In this document: positions 58,901-64,000 of the stretch, one piece after another
How positions within the stretch are numbered: the first letter of the stretch is position 1
Layout: each line of letters starts with the position of its first letter
The notes under the pieces: generated by a model
What the model was told of the DNA's origin: nothing
What the model saw: only the letters and a program-made list of their open reading frames with translations
Database searches by the model: none
Assembly: GCA_025769875.1 (NCBI GenBank)
Contig: JAGFNK010000020.1
Span: 62,001 to 126,000, forward strand
DNA length: 64,000 nucleotides
DNA from: Russula earlei
Lineage: Eukaryota; Basidiomycota; Agaricomycetes; Russulales; Russulaceae
Direction: 5' to 3'
Position numbers and translations under genes: made by a program

Positions 58901-60963
58901 AGATATGCAAGGACGATACTGGGGCCATCGAACCTGTCTGCTTCTACAAACGCTTGTAAAACTTGAGCATACGACGAATAGACGGCAACGCTGGCCACAT
59001 AGACATCTCCGTAGTTCATTGCATACAGTCCGATGTCGTGCTTGCGGCGATCGGGATCTGAAGCATGGCGAGACGTGTAGGGCAAGGTATCGAGAATGAG
59101 GACGTTCACATTCAGACCGGATGAGACGGCATGGTGAAGACCTGATGCCCCGAGGTCGTATGACCAGGCATCTGACCCGATGATCCATCGAGATTTGACC
59201 CTGAAATGCTCACGAAGCGACAGTATCCGGGATGCAGCCGGGTGATCGACCCCTGATTGCAAGGCGGCGACGATATCATCTCCAAGCTGCTGACCCTTCG
59301 TAATGTCATCCTTGACGAGGATCCAACGACTGAGCAGCGAATGAGTTTCTGGTGGTAGTTTGGCGTCTTGCAATAACTCGTGGACAGTCCTTGTGAGTTC
59401 TGCACGTTCCTCCAATCTTCCACGAACAAGTCCCAGAGCGAATTCGGGATTAGTAGCAAACTCGCCTTGAGATGCCACAAAAGATGGCGAGTTTGATATT
59501 TCTAAACGATCGCCAAATAAATGATCCAGGATCCTGGTATAGGAGCTCTCATGTCTCGGTACATGGGGAATATTAGGCATATGGGATAATGTCGTTATCG
59601 GCGCCCCAATTAGCGTGCGATCCGACGGCATTGAGCTTGTTGCGGCCTCCACGAATGTTGCAACGTCCTCTGGCTGTAACCCTGTCGTATCGCCAAGACA
59701 AGCGCTGTGAACAACAGGTCGATCTTCTGGATCGCGATGCTGCAGTACACTGACGATGTCAAGGAAGAACGGGGTCCACTTCGTTGTCCACTTTTGTATC
59801 TGTTCCAGTACGATGACGTGCTTCACAGACGGACGGATGGCAGCGAGAATGCGAGAACTGGGTAGAGGTGACAGTAGAGACACGTCCACGTAGGAGACTC
59901 CGTCGATATCAAAGTCAAGCTTCGTCTGACCGAGGCCAAAGATGACAGTACGAGACTCATCCTGGCCGTGCTGAACGAGGGCACGTTGTGAACGACGAAG
60001 GAGAGCGAGTGTCGCCAATGATGCCGCTTCGTAGCCCTCGAGAAGTCCCGCGGTGATGGGATCCACAGGAACTGTGAATGACAGAGTGTTGGGTGTAGTT
60101 GGGCGAGGAGAGTGACGGCCATTGGCCTCGGCGTTCGCATGTTTCGGCGCAGGGCTGTATGGCCGTGTGGGAGAAGGGCTATACGGTCGAGCGACGGGAC
60201 TCAGCGGACGACCCGAAACTGGAGTGTGCGCACGCGAGGTGGCTCTCGAAAGGGTGTGCGTGCGTTTCTCGGAGGAAAGGAATGGCTTCACTTTATCTTC
60301 TGCGACTTCGTCCACTTTGTCATTCTCGCTGCCTATATGGAAAACGTGTACAACTGGCTTGCGTTCCGTGCGTGCGAGCCGTGACGCCAGCAATGCATTG
60401 TCATGAGCTTGTTGGCTGTTGGAAGAATGAATAAAGTAGGGTACGGCGGCTCTGAGAACTAGAGCATCGGCAAGGTCACCCTGTGCGACGATATGAAACG
60501 CTACAGGCCTGGAGGATAGTTCGGGTAGGTGATGTAGAAGACGAATGATGGGTGATGAAATGGGGGCAGTGTATGACAGCAAAGAGGTGGCTCCAGCGCT
60601 ATGACGTAGCAATGCGGGGACAGGATCGGAGCCATGAGGGAGGACGGTGAGGTTCATTGACTGGAGGGCATGCTGGGATAGGCATTTCCAATACTGAGAG
60701 ATGTCAGATGGAGAGTCGACGACAGCATCAGACGACAGATACGCCACGCGGGCGACAGCAGCCACAGATGGTGTCAGCACCATGGTCGTAAAGAGCTGTA
60801 TGGACTGATAACCAATGAGTGGTTGTGCACAACACGAGAGAAGAGCATCGATACCTTCTGGTTGCTGTGGAGTCAGACGAGGTTGGGATGGCATATTTTC
60901 ACGAGCTGGCGCTGGCTGATATACTCTCTCCGTAACACGCAATTCCGAATTGCTGTGATCCAT
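55958..60963 (-). CDS. MET5: Assimilatory sulfite reductase, beta subunit
   Basis: Siroheme-Fe4S4 subunit that reduces sulfite to sulfide for Cys/Met synthesis. The start at 60963 opens a long first exon of about 1,120 codons. It holds a pyruvate:ferredoxin-oxidoreductase-like N-terminal region, then a flavodoxin-like domain ([54 protein letters not shown]). The hemoprotein half follows: [40 protein letters not shown], then [20 protein letters not shown] and [11 protein letters not shown]. The cluster ligands are [10 protein letters not shown] (C-x5-C) and [11 protein letters not shown] (C-x3-C). The last exon ends HREIAV at 55958. Length (over 1,400 residues) and domain order match Met5/Ecm17. 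No lesion was seen. Its 3' end and probably part of its promoter are copied at 62930-63870. Confidence 0.95.
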
Positions 60964-61151
60964 TGTTTGGTCATCCGTTAATTTTCCTCGCTCAGGCCAG
61001 AGTTTATTATTTAAGGCTGATCGTCAGTGGCCCCGCGGGCCTGTACATATATACACCTTCGAAATGGGGGGACCTGACAGCCCCGGATGGAGACAAAATG
61101 ATGCTCATCACGTGAACTTTGCGTCAAAGATGAAGATGATGATGACAGTTT
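60964..61151 (-). promoter_or_regulatory. MET5 upstream region
   Basis: 188 bp between the MET5 start and the duplicated AGX1 copy. It includes the palindromic core TCACGTGA near 61109, an E-box-like CACGTG of the type bound by bHLH regulators of sulfur genes (Cbf1 in yeast). A related sequence (CCTGACAGCCC followed by GATGCCCATCACG) appears at 63807-63877. Confidence 0.45.
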
Positions 61152-62870
61152 GCCATTGAGGTAAAAGGCAAAAGTGCGTTCATCCAACTCTGTAGGATCG
61201 TAGGATGGTATTGTATAAAGACATTAATCGGCCACTTCTCCTTCATAGGTTCTCTATGCCAATACGCACCCACCGTCTCTCATGTCCAGGATTTCGCCGC
61301 GGCGAGAGCATTCGCATGACCAGGTACGCATCGAAAATATGTATGTTCAACCATTCGAGCTGACGGCGAGCGATCCATTTTACATGCATTCATGTCGATC
61401 AGAGATGTCGTCCGGACGACGACCACTCAACCATTTCTCATCTCTGGCTCGGGGACACTCGGATGGGACCAGGAAAGCGCCTTCATTGGCGCCTCCTTTC
61501 CTGCTCTGTTACGCTGACGCGTGTACGACCTTAGGTTTCCGCCAACCTCGTAGAGTCTGGGGAAAACGCTCTCGTGCTCAACGCGGGATATTTCGGCGAG
61601 AGCTTCGCCGAGTAGTGCGTTCCATGGTTAACACTTCACGAGCACGCTCGGCTTTGTCCCCGGATTCAGCCTTGAAACGTATGGCGCCCAAGTCGACCCA
61701 CTGCGCGCTGAGTTTGGCGGGGCTGTCGATGTAGCGCAAGTCGAGCAGGCACTCCGGTTCAAGAAGTACAACAGCATGACAACCACACACGTGGACACCT
61801 CTACAGGTACGAATGCGTTTTTCCTTCCGTTGGTACGTCTGACATCACGACTTTTCATTCCCCTTTAGGTGCGCTCTCGGACCCACGACCTGTGACCGAA
61901 GCTGTGAAAAGGCTTTCCCCCGATACATTTGTCGTTCTCGATGCCGTCTGTGTCGCAAGCGAGGATATCCATATGGAAAGATGGGGCATCGACGTTGTCC
62001 TCACCGCCAGCCAGGAATGCCTTGGAACACCCCGGAGCTTAGTGTCGTCGTCACCAGCGAAGGGCTATGAAGGTGACACGAAAAATGGTCTGTGCGGGAA
62101 ACGCGGCGGGCGGCGTTGACGGCTTGAGCAGGTTTTCGAGACGCACTCGAATTCGGTCACAGCATTCTATGCCAGCTGGAAGAGGCAAAGACTTCCCATC
62201 CCATTTGCATGGTTCACACCACGGGAGCGTCATTTGTTGCCCCCAGATGCGTCCATATCATGCGAGCGTACTAAAGCGAGTCTGCCGCGTGCTTTGCTGC
62301 GCCGCCCGTCAACCTGATCCGGGCGTACCACGAGTCCTTGTCCCAGATAAACAAAGCCAGTCCTTCCCCTGGACGAGAGCCTCAGGATGCATCGCGAGAC
62401 TAGCGCCGGCATCATGGTCGCTGCCACGGAGCTCGGGCTCCGTCAATTCGCCACGAACGGGATTACCGCAGCGAACAGCCACCACTACCTCTTACCAAAA
62501 ACTTTGTCTCAGAGAACTCTCGTCTGGCTCTGGTGTCCAGATGGCATCAAGTCTCCGGAGCTTCTGCCTGCCTTTTTGCAGAGGGTGAGTGTTGGAAGCG
62601 GCCTAGGCACAAACATGGAAGGGTATGCGTTTTCAATCCCTCCCAATCCTCTACCTTCTGCCCGTCTTATTTATTCGCCTCTTCTTTTTAGTGTTGTACT
62701 TCCGTGTAGGGTGTGCTTCTTTAAAATTGGCATGTGATAGCACGCCTTTTACTCACCCTTACGCGGGTACACGGGAATCACCACCATAAACTCAGGACAC
62801 GGAGACGTTGACGTCGACAGGATCGTCGATGTGTTGAGGAGGTCATCTCCGAGACTACGTCGAAACGATC
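61152..62870 (+). pseudogene. Decayed second copy of AGX1
   Basis: Direct duplicate of 53720 to about 55515. Alignable pieces run from a degraded GCCATTGAGG block (61152), through CTCTATGCCAATACGCAC (61252) and the segment ending GGATGGGACCAG (61472), to TGTTGAGGAGGTCATCTCCGA near 62833. The copy lacks the first exons and carries many indels. The PLP lysine codon is changed: Gln-Lys-Gly of the original reads Gln-Glu-Cys here (62011-62019). It shares with the first copy the GA donor (61473) and the short C run (62030-62033). It cannot encode an active enzyme. Confidence 0.85.
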
Positions 62871-62929
62871 AACCGCATCGTGAAAGCATTGTCAGGACCC
62901 ATAAATCGGGAACGTGTAAACGATTGTTG

Positions 62930-63400
62930 GCTGAAAGGTCTTGAGTGGAGGAATATCTGGATGGACCAACGAACGTTCCAATGAAGTATGGTCACGAGTG
63001 GACTCTGCGTTGAGGATTGAGATATGAATCCATGTAAGTCGCGCTATGCGACCCTCCCTGGTCTGAAAATTTCTATACGACGCACAGTATGGTAGGGCAG
63101 CCATCAAACGAAATAATATTTGTACCGATCTAATTGAGTGTGATGTGCACTTGTGTCTGAAGATAGATCATACTGCAATCTCGCGATGTGGTCCTTCCCC
63201 GCTCGTACCATGACTTTCCCTCCGTCGTGGGCGATATATAACCAGATCACAAAGTCTCCGAATCGCCAAGGTCTCTGGCTCCGTCACGGTCTCTAAATTG
63301 AACAATAAGAATCAGATGATAAGAGGCCGAGGAGTGCAGCAGCTGGTCCTCCGGTCGGTAACCGCCGCCGAGCAAACGCGACCTCAGAGGATGCCGTCGT
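62930..63400 (-). pseudogene. Duplicated 3' fragment of MET5
   Basis: Matches about 55580-56300, that is the AGX1-MET5 convergent interval and the last MET5 exons in the same order. A long shared block is the one ending CGTCGTGGGCGATATATA (63221-63241 and 56020-56038). About 60 bp are deleted relative to the original near 63262, and further indels break the frame. The rest of MET5 is missing. Confidence 0.8.
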
Positions 63401-64000
63401 CGAAGGTTGGGACGGCATTCAGCAATGCGCCAGTGGAATGATTGATATATGAACATAGAGAAGCGGGATAGTGGGAGAATGGAACTTATAGAGTGAGTTA
63501 TTGTAAATTGTAAAATGTCCCTATTTCAACTAAAATCCAACATCTCGCCCTCCTCACCCACTTGTCCTTGTTTGGTCATTTTGCGTTATCAGCCCAGTGA
63601 GACAACTCTGCTCAGACCGTATATTTCATACCAGGGGTCGCCTTTTCATGCGATAAGCAACGTAAAGTTTTGCCCCAACTTCCAATCACGCGACGTGTTC
63701 AGCAATGATAACGCTGCTCCGAGTCGCCCAGAGGCCCAAAGAGGGTGCATCACAAATATGGCCAATTGGCCATTACACCTCTAGGAGGGACGGGGCGTGC
63801 TGAAACCTGACAGCCCCCAATTCAAAAAAGTTCGGTCATTCCGAAAGACGGAGAGGACGATGATGCCCATCACGCGAGCTCTGGACGCTGGAGCACTGCT
63901 CAATAGCGACCGGATGAGGCGATCCAGCGTCAAATGATAACGGACGTTCGCGTCACGTCCTACAATGTACGCAATCTTTCTGACGTGTCGTGTCCTGATT
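63401..64000. other. Right-edge sequence, possible MET5 promoter fragment
   Basis: No gene is supported. 63807-63877 resembles the MET5 upstream region (61072-61112): CCTGACAGCCC, then a spaced GATGCCCATCACG. If real, the duplication originally carried the whole MET5 gene and later lost the middle. Confidence 0.35.

Noticed and set aside
1..64000. CRISPR arrays, riboswitches and bacterial-type operons
   Set aside because: No regularly spaced direct repeats; gene structure is spliced and eukaryotic. No TPP-type or other riboswitch consensus was seen, though this was checked by eye only.

Overview
The window is nuclear DNA of a filamentous basidiomycete, most likely an Agaricomycete. The genes are compact and cut by many short introns (about 45-70 nt, mostly GT-AG). 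Spacing is tight, and the gene set is fungal: a velvet factor, a Zn2Cys6 regulator, a DASH kinetochore subunit, an assimilatory sulfite reductase beta subunit and the GDP-mannose transporter Vrg4. No bacterial features, rRNA or CRISPR were seen, and no tRNA was recognised. All product calls rest on conserved motifs read by eye. Exon boundaries were inferred from splice signals and reading frame.

Layout. 1-15037: SmB (partial, -), nitronate monooxygenase (+, two apparent frameshifts), then a run of minus-strand housekeeping genes: pyruvate carboxylase, VRG4, a Snx41/Atg20-type sorting nexin and BFR2. 15509-33062: an acidic protein of unknown function, a small Hsk3-like DASH subunit, a mitochondrial TPR protein divergent from TIM23, a compact velvet protein, a CYSTM protein, cytochrome c1 and a Thp3/LENG8-type SAC3 protein. 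33339-40011: a Zn2Cys6 transcription factor, tRNA-splicing endonuclease SEN2, and a low-complexity coding stretch running into a C-terminal piece of cyclin C (SSN8).

40012-50788 is a repeat island. A small secreted-protein gene runs directly into it. It holds two TIR elements with TA target duplications (42681-44247 and 44300-44839), a near-perfect 181-bp-arm palindrome (45465-45870), and a 26-bp perfect inverted repeat that encloses all three (42533/46255). Beside them lies a decayed Ty1/copia element with two LTRs and a 5-bp target duplication (46281-50564). The 5' LTR differs from the 3' LTR almost only by CpG-to-TpG/CpA changes, a methylation or RIP-like signature. A solo copy of one palindrome arm lies directly against the start codon of the dynein intermediate chain gene.

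50789-64000: dynein intermediate chain, then alanine-glyoxylate aminotransferase (AGX1) convergent with the sulfite reductase MET5. Part of this AGX1-MET5 block occurs again, decayed, at 61152-63400. The two AGX1 copies share a GA (not GT) splice donor and the same one-base frameshift, so both lesions probably predate the duplication.

Several genes (nitronate monooxygenase, SSN8 remnant, AGX1) are broken only by one-base length changes in C or G runs. Real pseudogenisation and homopolymer errors in the assembly both remain possible. I did not find an obviously new multi-gene system. The strongest unusual signals are the nested repeat island, the CpG-mutated LTR pair and the duplicated AGX1-MET5 block.
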